64,000 nucleotides of DNA, from positions 62,001-126,000 of the forward strand of contig CAMCZW010000001.1 of assembly GCA_945888435.1 (NCBI GenBank). The letters run 5' to 3'. The notes below the pieces were generated by a model. The model did no database searches, had not been told where the DNA came from, and saw nothing but the letters and a program-made list of their open reading frames with translations. This document shows, one piece after another, positions 16,792 through 25,975 of this stretch (positions are counted from its first letter, which is position 1; every line of letters begins with the position of its first letter). A program made the translations under genes and the position numbers. Source of the stretch: a bacterium UBP8_UBA817 (GTDB lineage Bacteria > Margulisbacteria > Marinamargulisbacteria > SXXA01 > SICP01).

Positions 16792-18269
16792 TATTTAGAC
16801 CGGATGACGTATTCAATCAGATTACGCGTCCCTTCACCGGACATGCCTTTCACTTTGTATCCACTGGTTTTGCGGTAATCCATCACACCCGCGATATCCA
16901 GATGAACCCAAGGCACATCGCCCACAAATTGCTCTAAAAATTTAGCGGCCGTCACAGTCCCTGCTTCTCTACCTTCGTTACAGTGATTAATATCCGCGAC
17001 ATCTGATTTAAGATAGTCGATATACTCATCAAATAAAGGCAATTGCCATAACCGTTCACCGGTTTCATTGCCAGTCTCAATCATGCGATTAACCATGTCT
17101 TGGTTATTGCCTAAAATTCCAGAAATAAATGTTCCTAAAGCCACAATACAAGCACCAGTCAATGTCGCCATACTAATCATTTCAGAAGGTTTTACTTTTT
17201 CTACCGCATAGGCCAGAGCATCACATAAAATAAGGCGGCCTTCTGCATCCGTATTGGTAATTTCAATCGTTTTACCATTCATGGCTTTAACGATATCCCC
17301 AGGACGCTGTGCAGTCCCAGACGGCATATTTTCGACCATTGGGATAATCGCAGTGACATTACGCTTTACTTTCAAATCCACAATGGCTTTCATGGCCGCA
17401 ATGACATTGGCACCACCGCTCATATCCGCTTTCATTTCACCCATACCCTTTGAAGGCTTAATTGAAATCCCGCCAGTATCAAAAGTAACCCCTTTACCGA
17501 CCAAACAAATTGGCGCTTGTTTTGCATTGGGTTTGTAGTCGATGACAACCATATAGGATTCAAAGATGGATCCTTGCCCCACACCTAAAAAGGCATTCAT
17601 CCCCAGTTTTTTAGCGTCGCTTTCATCAATAATTTTGACAGTCACATTTTCATCAGATCCAAACAATGCACGCGTCCGATCTGCAAATGCTTTAGGAAAA
17701 AGATCATTGGGAGGCATATTGGCCAGGTCTCGCGCCAAATTGACCGACCAGGCAATAGAAGTTCCGGCTAAGACTCCAGTATTAACAGAAGCCACTGATT
17801 TCTCATTTGAGGCCAGTACAGAAACAGACTCTAATGATCCCAGTTTTTTCTCAGTTTTATACTGATCAAACTTATAAAGTCCCATCCCAATACCTTCGGA
17901 AGTCGCTTGGCCAGCAACGCTGTTATCCAATCCAACAGGTAAAACAACGGTCATCGATTTAAACTTATATTGAGTCACAGCTCGCGCCGCATCCCCGATA
18001 ACAGTACGCCATTTTGCAGACGTGATCTTGGCCTTGTCTCCAAGCCCCACCACAATCACAGCAGAAAACCCTTTAATACCCGCATTCAAAATCGGGACTA
18101 AGGATTGAAATTTACCTTCAATAGCTTCAGAATCCACCAATGGTTTAATCAATGGCAACACAAGCTTAGAAACATCTTTCGGATACCCAGTAAGCGCCAG
18201 ATCATCCGAATAAATGCCAACAACCAATACATCGGACGAAGCAATCGATTCAGATACATTAAATTTCAT
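16791..18269 (-). CDS. pepA: Cytosol (leucyl) aminopeptidase, M17 family
   Basis: PepA is a hexameric two-metal aminopeptidase that trims peptides; some homologues also bind DNA. The C-terminal catalytic half shows V-G-K-G-V-T-F-D-T-G-G-I near residue 255, the metal-binding D-M-S-G-G-A, and the family signature N-T-D-A-E-G-R-L near residue 340. The N-terminal macro-like domain and the 492-aa length are typical. An AAGGAG ribosome site lies about 10 bp before the ATG. A TG-extended -10 candidate sits at 18310-18318. psd is translationally coupled downstream. Confidence 0.95.
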   Translation of the reverse strand: MKFNVSESIASSDVLVVGIYSDDLALTGYPKDVSKLVLPLIKPLVDSEAIEGKFQSLVPILNAGIKGFSAVIVVGLGDKAKITSAKWRTVIGDAARAVTQYKFKSMTVVLPVGLDNSVAGQATSEGIGMGLYKFDQYKTEKKLGSLESVSVLASNEKSVASVNTGVLAGTSIAWSVNLARDLANMPPNDLFPKAFADRTRALFGSDENVTVKIIDESDAKKLGMNAFLGVGQGSIFESYMVVIDYKPNAKQAPICLVGKGVTFDTGGISIKPSKGMGEMKADMSGGANVIAAMKAIVDLKVKRNVTAIIPMVENMPSGTAQRPGDIVKAMNGKTIEITNTDAEGRLILCDALAYAVEKVKPSEMISMATLTGACIVALGTFISGILGNNQDMVNRMIETGNETGERLWQLPLFDEYIDYLKSDVADINHCNEGREAGTVTAAKFLEQFVGDVPWVHLDIAGVMDYRKTSGYKVKGMSGEGTRNLIEYVIRSK

Positions 18270-18309
18270 AATAAAAACTCCTTAATGAGTAACAATCACA
18301 GTCGTAACG

Positions 18310-18318
18310 AGTGTACCA
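18310..18318 (-). promoter_or_regulatory. Candidate extended -10 promoter for pepA
   Basis: On the minus strand TGGTACACT gives a TGn extension plus TACACT, about 40 bp before the pepA ATG. No convincing -35 hexamer is visible, as is common for extended -10 promoters. Confidence 0.3.
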
Positions 18319-18332
18319 TACGGGCACTTTTT

Positions 18333-19010
18333 TTATAGAGTCCGACCCTGCTTTCTCAGCCACAATTTATGCAGCTTATAATCAGGATCCCGCTTCTCAA
18401 CTTCCGCCCAAAATTTATGGCTATGATCCATATGAATCATATGACACATTTCATGAATCACCACATAATCAAGCACCCTCAACGGTGCCATCACTAATTT
18501 CCAATTAAAATTTAGACTACGGGATGTAGAGCAGCTTCCCCATCTGCTTTTCATGGATTTAATCGAAATTCGAGTCGGTTCTTTTTTAAATTGCGACAAA
18601 AAGTAAGCCACTCTCGACTCAATCACTTCCATGGCATATCCGCGATACCATTTCATCCCCAATTTATTGATAGCATCCTCAGTAGTACTAGATTTAACCG
18701 TCAGTAACAAAGTTCCGGCTGTAAAAGACGCTTGAAGCTTTTTACCAATTTCAATAACTACCGGATAATCTTTACCCAAAATAGGAACCAATTCTCCAGA
18801 TAAAAAGAGTAATTCTCTTACCTTCGGGAGTGTCAAAATTTCATCTCTCTTTTTAGAAATCCAATGGTGATACCGATCTAAAATGGAATCCAGATCAGAG
18901 GCTTTAAAGCGCAAAGGGACACGCACTTCCACCGACAAATCATGATTGACCTTAATGGCCACAGAGCGTCGTCTAGATTTCACTAAATGAACAGGAAATT
19001 CACTCATCAA
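18333..19010 (-). CDS. YgjP-like metallopeptidase domain protein (DUF45/M48-related)
   Basis: The 225-aa protein ends in the zinc metallopeptidase module: K-S-R-W-G-S-C-S near residue 160, then V-I-H-E-M-C-H-M near residue 190, with H-x-x-x-F-W-x-x-V providing the third zinc ligand. This is the YgjP/WLM family, often called a predicted metal-dependent hydrolase; its physiological substrate is unknown. It follows the dus gene after 6 bp on the same strand, so they probably share a transcript. Confidence 0.88.
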   Translation of the reverse strand: MMSEFPVHLVKSRRRSVAIKVNHDLSVEVRVPLRFKASDLDSILDRYHHWISKKRDEILTLPKVRELLFLSGELVPILGKDYPVVIEIGKKLQASFTAGTLLLTVKSSTTEDAINKLGMKWYRGYAMEVIESRVAYFLSQFKKEPTRISIKSMKSRWGSCSTSRSLNFNWKLVMAPLRVLDYVVIHEMCHMIHMDHSHKFWAEVEKRDPDYKLHKLWLRKQGRTL

Positions 19011-19016
19011 AGCTCC

Positions 19017-20051
19017 TCACTCACATGTCGCACATTCAGACGTATCTTCTAACTCAACCGGAGCATCTTCAATCGACGAATCAATAATAAAATCCAAAGT
19101 CGAAAGCTCATCCAAAATGACCATGACTTCAGCCAAACTTGCCACTTGAGATAACCGGCTTCTAAAAATCTTAGCGCCTTCAAATCCTTTAATATAACTC
19201 AATAAATGTTTACGGATTTCACGGCATCCCACTGCCTCACCCTTACTCTCAATCAACCAGTCCGAATGGGAGCGCATCACCGACAAGCGATCCTGAAGCC
19301 TGGGCGGCTTGCCCGTCTCCGAAAACACCCAAGGATTACCAAAAGTCGCCTGTCCAATCAAAAAGCCATCCAAATTACCTAACTTATTAAGTCCATCCTG
19401 AAGAGAAATAATCCCACCATTTCCTAAAATCGGTATCCCCACATGGCGTTTCATCTCATAAACCGGGTCAAAGTGGGCCGGTACACGATAGGGCACCTTA
19501 TAGGTACGCGCGTGGATACAAATCATATCTGCACCCGCAGCCTCTGCACCCTGGCAAAATTCAATTAATCCATCCGCATTATCCCAGCCCAACCGTGTTT
19601 TGACGGATACCGGCAGATTGGTTGCTCTGGCCACGGTTTCAATCACTTTATACGCCAAATCTGGCTTTTTTCGTAAGGCCACACCATGTTCAGATTTAAC
19701 AACTTTTTTTGATGGACACCCCATATTTAAATCAATACCGGTAAAACCCATATCGGTACATACTTTCGCAGCAGTTTCAAAAGTCGCTAGGTTTTTACCA
19801 AATACCTGCGCCAAAATTGGACGCTCGGATGCATCAAACTGAAGCCGTCGTTTCACTTTTTCAGCATTGTAATGAATGCCATCCGCAGAGGTGAATTCGG
19901 TATATGTCAGGATCGATGGATTAACCAACTTACACACACGCCGAAACGCACTATCCGAATATCCATCCATCGGCGCAACTCCGACAATCGGCTTTGGACA
20001 ATTTTTCCAAAACGATTTATCAGCAGTTGGCCAAGTACTAAAATTGTACAT
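19017..20051 (-). CDS. tRNA-dihydrouridine synthase
   Basis: Dus enzymes use FMN and NADPH to reduce uridine in tRNA D-loops. The N-terminal TIM barrel shows V-A-P-M-D-G-Y-S-D near residue 24, the catalytic Cys in N-M-G-C-P-S-K-K-V near residue 110, and K-T-R-L-G-W near residue 148. I-C-I-H-A-R-T and I-L-G-N-G-G-I are phosphate and FMN contacts. The subfamily (A, B or C) cannot be fixed by eye. The Cys-rich tail C-A-T-C-E is unusual. It is divergent from the CDGSH gene. Confidence 0.9.
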   Translation of the reverse strand: MYNFSTWPTADKSFWKNCPKPIVGVAPMDGYSDSAFRRVCKLVNPSILTYTEFTSADGIHYNAEKVKRRLQFDASERPILAQVFGKNLATFETAAKVCTDMGFTGIDLNMGCPSKKVVKSEHGVALRKKPDLAYKVIETVARATNLPVSVKTRLGWDNADGLIEFCQGAEAAGADMICIHARTYKVPYRVPAHFDPVYEMKRHVGIPILGNGGIISLQDGLNKLGNLDGFLIGQATFGNPWVFSETGKPPRLQDRLSVMRSHSDWLIESKGEAVGCREIRKHLLSYIKGFEGAKIFRSRLSQVASLAEVMVILDELSTLDFIIDSSIEDAPVELEDTSECATCE

Positions 20052-20081
20052 AGACCACCTAAAGTAGTATAGTTACCCATA

Positions 20082-20336
20082 ATGAGTAAAGAAGAGCCTC
20101 AAAAACTCCCCAAAATCGTCCAAAAAAAGTCAAAAGCCATGCGATTAGATCCTGGCGTCTATTATTATTGCCGCTGCGGACTCTCCGACACCCAACCCTG
20201 GTGCGACGGCAAACACCAAGGCACCGATTTCCAACCCAAAAAACTCGTCATCGACATGCCCCAGGAAGTTTATCTGTGCATGTGTAAACATACGTTAAAA
20301 TCCCCATTTTGTGATGGGTCTCATCGGAAGATTTAA
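20082..20336 (+). CDS. Double CDGSH iron-sulfur domain protein
   Basis: The 84-aa protein contains two CDGSH-type 2Fe-2S motifs: C-R-C-G-L-S-D-T-Q-P-W-C-D-G-K-H near residue 30 and C-M-C-K-H-T-L-K-S-P-F-C-D-G-S-H near residue 65. Each has three Cys and one His ligands. Such small proteins are redox-active cluster carriers with no defined partner in most bacteria. It lies 22 bp before the RND pump gene, but base composition changes sharply at that boundary, so a functional link is uncertain. Confidence 0.93.
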   Translation: MSKEEPQKLPKIVQKKSKAMRLDPGVYYYCRCGLSDTQPWCDGKHQGTDFQPKKLVIDMPQEVYLCMCKHTLKSPFCDGSHRKI

Positions 20337-20358
20337 TTGAACTTAAGGAGGAAATAAT

Positions 20359-23300
20359 GTGCTCAATGCATTAATTAAATATGCATTAAAAAATCGGTTT
20401 TTAGTGTTATTGGTTGCGACTTTACTCATGGCTTATGGCGTTTGGGTAGGCTCTCGTTTACCTGTGGATGTCTTTCCAGATTTAAATCGTCCGACAGTCA
20501 CCATTTTGACAGAAGCCCATGGCCTTGCGCCTGAAGAAGTTGAAACTTTAGTCAGCTTGCCAATTGAATCTGTCATGAATGGATTACCGGGTGCCACTCG
20601 TATTAGATCATCAAGCGGTATTGGGGTTTCTATTGTCCATGTCGAATTTGAATGGGGAACGGATATTTACAGAAACCGCCAATTTGTGTCAGAACGGCTT
20701 CAATTACTAGGTGATCGATTGCCCGAAGGAATACGTCCTGCAATGGGGCCGATTACATCCATTATGGGAGAAATCCAGTTTATTGGGCTAACGTCAAATG
20801 ATCCGAATTTATCTCCAATGGAACTACGTACCCTAGCGGACTGGACCATTCGCCCACGACTTATGGGGATACCGGGGATTAGCCAGGTTGTCGTTATGGG
20901 AGGCGAGGTCAAACAATATCGGATTTTGGTATCGAGTGATTTATTGCAGAAAAAGGGATTATCGATGGAAGAGTGCAAACATGCCCTTTCTGAAATCAGC
21001 AATAATACGACAGGTGGATTTGTCGATATCGGAGACCAGGAGTTTTTAATTCGCCCATTGGGTCGAGTGACTTCTCTAGAAGAAATCGAAAACTCCGTTG
21101 TCGGTATTCATCTCGGAAGACCCGTTCTGGTTAAAGACATTGCAAAAGTCGAAATCGGACCCAAACCCAAACGAGGCGAAGCCAGTATCAATGGTCAGCA
21201 TGCCGTCGTCATGACAATCCAAAAACAACCGAAAGCAGGGACAATCGAGCTTACTCAAGAAATTGAAAAGACACTCAAGGATATCGAAAAAACGCTTCAG
21301 AAAGGGGTGGTTCTGAATGCCGACCTATTTAAGCAATCCCGATTTATTGAGGCGGCCAATCATAATGTCATGGAAGCCTTGAGAGATGGGGCAATTATGG
21401 TGGCGATCATTGTCTTTATTTTTTTGATGAATACTCGAAGTACGCTGATTACCCTGGTAACAATCCCTATGTCGCTATTACTATCAGTCATTGTCTTTAA
21501 GGCATTCAATTTAACCATCAATACAATGACTTTAGGCGGGTTTGCCATCGCCATCGGAGAGCTGGTGGATGATGCCATTGTGGATATGGAAAATGTCTTT
21601 AGAAGATTACGCGAAAATGAAGCATTAGGCTCTCCAAAAGGGCGATTACGAGTCATTTACGAAGCGTCGTCTGAGGTCAGAAATTCCATTATCTATTCGA
21701 CATTCACTGTAATTTTGGTATTTCTACCCCTTTTCTTTTTAGGAGGAATTGAAGGTCGACTATTTAAGCCGCTTGGCTTGGCCTATATCATTTCCTTAAT
21801 TGCCTCTCTCCTGATTTCACTAACGGTGACACCCGTATTATGCTCGTTTTTACTCAAAGGATCGGCCTTAACTCACAAAGGAGACAACCGAGTAGTGAGA
21901 TTTTTAAAGTCTCTCCAAAAACGCATTTTATCGAAGTGTATTGATCGTCCGTATCAGGTGATGGTCGGGTGTTTGGTGTTGCTGCTGTTAAGCCTGGCAT
22001 TAATCCCTCTGATGGGTAAAAACTTTTTACCGCCTTTTAATGAAGGGACAGCGACCATTGGCATTGCGGCCCAGCCAGGGATTAGCCTTGCCGAATCCGA
22101 TGAATTAGGGACACGGGTCGAAAAAGCCATACTATCAATACCCGAAGTCAAATCAACCATACGGCGTACCGGTAGAGCTGAAATGGACGAACATGCCGAA
22201 GGCGTCCACTGGAGTGAAATCGATGTGGACTTTAAAGAAGGCGGTCGCCCAAGAGAGCAGGTACTCAAAGAATTGCGGGAAAAGAGTGAGGCTTGTGGAG
22301 ATATCTACGTCAATATCGGGCAGCCCATTAGCCATCGATTGGACCATTTACTATCGGGAGTCCGAGCACAGATAGCGATTAAGATATTTGGTAGCGATTT
22401 AACGGAGTTGAGGCGATTAGGTCTTCAAGTCGAGTCGAGCCTGAAAGATATACCCGGAATCGTCGATTTAGCGCTTGAACCCAATATCCCCATCCCCCAG
22501 CTTAAAATTGCTGTTGATCGAGAAGAAGCCTCTCGGCTTGCCATCCGTCCAGGTGAACTGGTTCAGGATTTAGAGGGGTATCTCAATGGAGAAACGGTTG
22601 CACAATTTATCGAAAAGCAGCGACTGTATGACATTGTCATGCGCCTTGACGACTCTTCCCGAGAAACACCAGAAGCCATCGGTAATATCCTGGTTAAAAC
22701 ACTTCCTAACGGTCATATTGTCAAAGTGGATGATATTGCCGAAGTGTATCAAAGTACCGGGCCCAGTATGATTAATCGAGAAAACCTACAGCGGCGCATT
22801 GTTATTTCGGCCAATACCCAAGGTCGCGATTTAGGAGGTGTGGTCAACGATATTAAGACTCGCTTAGCTAAAATAATAGTGCCACAAGGGTATCATATTG
22901 CGCTTGAAGGTCAGTTTCAAAGTCAGCAGCGGGCCAGTCGGCTGATTATGATCTTTGGCATAATCTCACTTCTTGCCATTACAGGCCTGTTATACGCGCA
23001 GTTTAAGTCCATGGCGCTTACCCTTCAAATTATGCTAAATATTCCTCTGGCATTAATTGGCAGCTTAATTGCGATTTATATGACAGAGCGTCAATTTTCG
23101 GTCGCAACCCTCATTGCCTTTATTACCTTATGCGGGATATCCAGTCGTAATGGAATTATGATGATTAGCCATTATATCCATCTGATTCAGCATGAAGGGG
23201 AAACCTTCACGAAGGATTTTATCTTTAGAGGTGCACAGGAGCGATTGGTGCCGGTATTAATGACGGCATTTACGGCGGCGTTGGCATTGGTTCCCCTGCT

Positions 23301-23487
23301 TCTATCAAAGGGCGAGCCGGGTAAGGAAATCTTATATCCGGTTGCAGTGGTTATCGTTGGAGGATTATTATCTTCTACACTACTCGATATCATCGTAACG
23401 CCCACACTTTTTTATCGGTATGGCAAAAAAGCCATTGAAAAATTGAGTCAAACAACTCAAACGCAACCCCAAGGAGATTGGAAATGA
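20359..23487 (+). CDS. Heavy-metal efflux RND transporter (CusA/CzcA family)
   Basis: A 1042-aa inner-membrane pump with the RND 1+5+1+5 layout. The N-terminus has G-V-W-V-G-S-R-L-P-V-D-V-F-P-D-L. TM4 carries I-G-E-L-V-D-D-A-I-V-D-M-E-N near residue 405, with the acidic proton-relay residues, and the C-terminal half has G-I-S-S-R-N-G near residue 930. The HME family exports Cu, Ag, Co, Zn or Cd ions; the metal cannot be told here. The start is GTG with an excellent AAGGAGG site at 20344. G and C are about equal on the coding strand (16 G, 12 C in 20581-20640), unlike neighbouring + strand genes, suggesting recent transfer or inversion. No membrane-fusion protein gene adjoins. Confidence 0.92.
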   Translation: MLNALIKYALKNRFLVLLVATLLMAYGVWVGSRLPVDVFPDLNRPTVTILTEAHGLAPEEVETLVSLPIESVMNGLPGATRIRSSSGIGVSIVHVEFEWGTDIYRNRQFVSERLQLLGDRLPEGIRPAMGPITSIMGEIQFIGLTSNDPNLSPMELRTLADWTIRPRLMGIPGISQVVVMGGEVKQYRILVSSDLLQKKGLSMEECKHALSEISNNTTGGFVDIGDQEFLIRPLGRVTSLEEIENSVVGIHLGRPVLVKDIAKVEIGPKPKRGEASINGQHAVVMTIQKQPKAGTIELTQEIEKTLKDIEKTLQKGVVLNADLFKQSRFIEAANHNVMEALRDGAIMVAIIVFIFLMNTRSTLITLVTIPMSLLLSVIVFKAFNLTINTMTLGGFAIAIGELVDDAIVDMENVFRRLRENEALGSPKGRLRVIYEASSEVRNSIIYSTFTVILVFLPLFFLGGIEGRLFKPLGLAYIISLIASLLISLTVTPVLCSFLLKGSALTHKGDNRVVRFLKSLQKRILSKCIDRPYQVMVGCLVLLLLSLALIPLMGKNFLPPFNEGTATIGIAAQPGISLAESDELGTRVEKAILSIPEVKSTIRRTGRAEMDEHAEGVHWSEIDVDFKEGGRPREQVLKELREKSEACGDIYVNIGQPISHRLDHLLSGVRAQIAIKIFGSDLTELRRLGLQVESSLKDIPGIVDLALEPNIPIPQLKIAVDREEASRLAIRPGELVQDLEGYLNGETVAQFIEKQRLYDIVMRLDDSSRETPEAIGNILVKTLPNGHIVKVDDIAEVYQSTGPSMINRENLQRRIVISANTQGRDLGGVVNDIKTRLAKIIVPQGYHIALEGQFQSQQRASRLIMIFGIISLLAITGLLYAQFKSMALTLQIMLNIPLALIGSLIAIYMTERQFSVATLIAFITLCGISSRNGIMMISHYIHLIQHEGETFTKDFIFRGAQERLVPVLMTAFTAALALVPLLLSKGEPGKEILYPVAVVIVGGLLSSTLLDIIVTPTLFYRYGKKAIEKLSQTTQTQPQGDWK

Positions 23488-23933
23488 AAAAATTAATTTT
23501 AGCCTTAGTACTACTCGCAAGCACAGCCGTATTTGCACATGATGGAGGACATGGACCCCAAGTCACTGATGCCCCGATTCATGGGGGAGCGGTTGCGCCA
23601 GCCATTCAGGCCTCTGATGCAAAATTAGGTAGAAAAGCCAATTTAATTTATAAAGGAGAACTTGTCCGTAGCGAAGATGGTACGGTTCGCGTCTATGTCT
23701 ATACCCCTAAAATGAAAGCGCTTTCGTTATCTAAATTTGAAAAGAAAGGAAAGGCCGTACTCGAAACAAAATCCAAAAAAGGATGGGATAAAAAAGAGTT
23801 GGAACTAACTTTAGCGGGTGATTGCTTTATCGGGGCCTTGCCTAAAGGATCGATCCGTACACCGTACAATATCGATGTCTTTGTTACTGAAAATGGCAAA
23901 AAACTCTTAATTGCCTTTGATAATTTAGACTAA
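23484..23933 (+). CDS. Small periplasmic protein of the RND locus
   Basis: This 149-aa protein begins with a clear signal peptide (K-K-L-I-L-A-L-V-L-L-A-S-T-A-V-F-A) and the mature part opens H-D-G-G-H-G-P with further His, suitable for metal binding. The rest is a Lys-rich beta-type domain. It overlaps the pump gene by 4 bp (ATGA) and has an AAGGAG ribosome site, so it is translated with it. It may be a metal chaperone or sensor for the efflux complex, or a reduced stand-in for a fusion protein; it is far too short for a normal CusB. Function unproven. Confidence 0.75.
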   Translation: MKKLILALVLLASTAVFAHDGGHGPQVTDAPIHGGAVAPAIQASDAKLGRKANLIYKGELVRSEDGTVRVYVYTPKMKALSLSKFEKKGKAVLETKSKKGWDKKELELTLAGDCFIGALPKGSIRTPYNIDVFVTENGKKLLIAFDNLD

Positions 23934-23957
23934 CCATCATATCCAAAAGGAATCCAC

Positions 23958-25256
23958 ATGAAATCAATCTCTTTTACCCAAAAGAGTAGTGTCGTATGCG
24001 TTTTCGCCTGGCTTCTCCTCACTATTATGGGAGGAGTCATTTTAGCAGAACCAGCACCACTCTCACTTTCCTACGACGATTTAGCACCCATAATCTCGCA
24101 AAAAAACACACTCATTAAAAGTGAGTTACACTTAATTGAGTCTGAAAAAGCCAAAACTGGCCATCTAAAAAGGTCTTTGCTACCAAGACTATCCGCATCG
24201 GCCGGAACAATAGGGTTTTATAACGGCGGAATCGACGACACAAAAATTCAACCAATAGGCAGTGTAGATGCCGTCATTAATCTTTCTCGAGGCGGGCAGG
24301 ATCACACTGAGGACAAAATTAGAAACGCCCAAGTCGACTTAACACAGGCTCTCCTTCAAAAAACCATGGCATCCGAATTAAATGATGCCCAAAAATTGTA
24401 CTGGGATATTGTGTTTACCGAAGAAATGAATCGCAGCATCGAAGAAGTATTAACCCAAACCAAGCGTAATTTTGAGGCCACAAAAAGACGGTTTAATCGT
24501 GGATTATTAACTCAAAGTGATTTACTCGCCTTTACGATTTACCAAAACAAGCTAGAAGAAGACATTGAAAGTAATCACCATGAAAAGAAAATCCTCTTAA
24601 TTAAGCTTAACGCTATTTTAGGACTATCGGATACAGACTTAGTTGATGTAACACTGGAAATGATCCCGCATCTGGATGACTCCGTATTAACAGAAGCATT
24701 TTCAGCATCTCAATCCATAGAAATGAAAGAATGGGAAATGCATCAAAAGATGGAAGCGCTCCAAAGACAAAAGCTCAGTCAAAAAAATAGGCCGACTATC
24801 GATATTTTTGGAAATTACATTCTGTATACGGAAACCGAACGCGAATATGCAGATTTAGCCGACCGAGGTGAAATCGCAGCTGGAATCAGAGCCCAATTCA
24901 TCTTTTTTGATGCCAATCAACGGCGATCGGACCTCACTTCAGCCACATTACGAAGTAGCGCACTGACACAGGAAATCGCCTATAAAACCGCCCATATGAC
25001 ATCTACACTACAAAGCGAACAGGAAGAGCTCATCCATCTCCATGAGCTAATTCATCGGTCCGAAGACAGGATTATGCAATCCAAAAAATTACTCGCAGCG
25101 ATTTTTCAGGACTACGATCAAGGCGTTAAAACCTCCACCGATGTCCTCACCACACTACAATCACATCAAGACATCAAAACCAGCTATATCCGCCAAAAAC
25201 GAGACTACCAAAAAACAAAGTCCGAGTTATTAAACCGATTGAAGAAGCCGCCCTAA
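23958..25256 (+). CDS. TolC-family outer-membrane efflux protein
   Basis: The 432-aa protein has an N-terminal signal segment (residues about 10-30, ending A-E-P-A-P) and then the long helical heptad pattern of TolC/CusC proteins, with two internal repeats (L-S-Y-D-D-L near residue 38; S-A-S-Q-S-I near 250). It would form the outer-membrane exit duct for the RND pump two genes upstream, 24 bp after the small periplasmic gene. The absence of a leading lipobox suggests a TolC-like rather than lipidated CusC-like anchor. The 3' end overlaps the convergent MBL gene by 4 bp. Confidence 0.87.
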   Translation: MKSISFTQKSSVVCVFAWLLLTIMGGVILAEPAPLSLSYDDLAPIISQKNTLIKSELHLIESEKAKTGHLKRSLLPRLSASAGTIGFYNGGIDDTKIQPIGSVDAVINLSRGGQDHTEDKIRNAQVDLTQALLQKTMASELNDAQKLYWDIVFTEEMNRSIEEVLTQTKRNFEATKRRFNRGLLTQSDLLAFTIYQNKLEEDIESNHHEKKILLIKLNAILGLSDTDLVDVTLEMIPHLDDSVLTEAFSASQSIEMKEWEMHQKMEALQRQKLSQKNRPTIDIFGNYILYTETEREYADLADRGEIAAGIRAQFIFFDANQRRSDLTSATLRSSALTQEIAYKTAHMTSTLQSEQEELIHLHELIHRSEDRIMQSKKLLAAIFQDYDQGVKTSTDVLTTLQSHQDIKTSYIRQKRDYQKTKSELLNRLKKPP

Positions 25257-25894
25257 ACTCCAGACCTAATCCGAGAAAACCGATCCTCACCTCCCATTTT
25301 CATATAAGGATTCGTCTTTTTTTGATGTCCAATCGTATCCGTCGGCGTTTCTCCATAATCATGCCCAGGATAAATCACCGTATCCTCTGGCAAAGACGCA
25401 AGCGTTACAGATAAACTTTGGTACATTTTCGCCAAATCGCTATAGGGGAAATCACAGCGTCCACAAGCCCCAACAAACAAAGTATCGCCCGTAAATAAAT
25501 GAGGCTCAGAATAAAAACATTGTCCACCTGGCGTATGGCCCGGCGTATAAATACATTTAATAGATAGTTCTCCTAGCAAAATCACATCTTTATCTTCAGT
25601 AAAAATAAATTGAACAGATTTAATTGGATCCATCAGCACCTCAGTTTCATGAGCAGAAACATAAGTAGGGACATTAAATTGAGAGAGTAGGGGAATCAGT
25701 ACATTCACATGATCAAAATGAGCATGGGTAAGTAAGATTTTATCCAAGCTGTAATGATGGTCATTAAGACACTTTACAATCGCGTTTACATCCCAAGCCG
25801 GGTCAATCACAGCGGCCTTCAAAGAAACCGAATCGGCAATGATATAAACCAGATTTCCCATGGGTCCAACCGACAGAGTATGGATATTTAGCAT
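25253..25894 (-). CDS. MBL-fold hydrolase, glyoxalase II-like
   Basis: The 213-aa protein has the full dinuclear metal set: T-H-A-H-F-D-H near residue 57, G-H-T-P-G-G near 122, F-T-G-D-T-L-F near 135, and Y-P-G-H-D-Y-G near 178. This is the small hydroxyacylglutathione-hydrolase-like group, which splits thioesters such as lactoylglutathione, or other ester substrates in organisms without glutathione. The exact substrate is not clear. It is convergent with the tolC gene and divergent from the response-regulator gene. Confidence 0.87.
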   Translation of the reverse strand: MLNIHTLSVGPMGNLVYIIADSVSLKAAVIDPAWDVNAIVKCLNDHHYSLDKILLTHAHFDHVNVLIPLLSQFNVPTYVSAHETEVLMDPIKSVQFIFTEDKDVILLGELSIKCIYTPGHTPGGQCFYSEPHLFTGDTLFVGACGRCDFPYSDLAKMYQSLSVTLASLPEDTVIYPGHDYGETPTDTIGHQKKTNPYMKMGGEDRFSRIRSGV

Positions 25895-25975
25895 GATAAC
25901 TCCTGTGCTTGAAAGTAGGCTAAAAAGCGATTAAGATTGTACCTTCACATAGGGGTATGGAACAGGGGGGATGTG

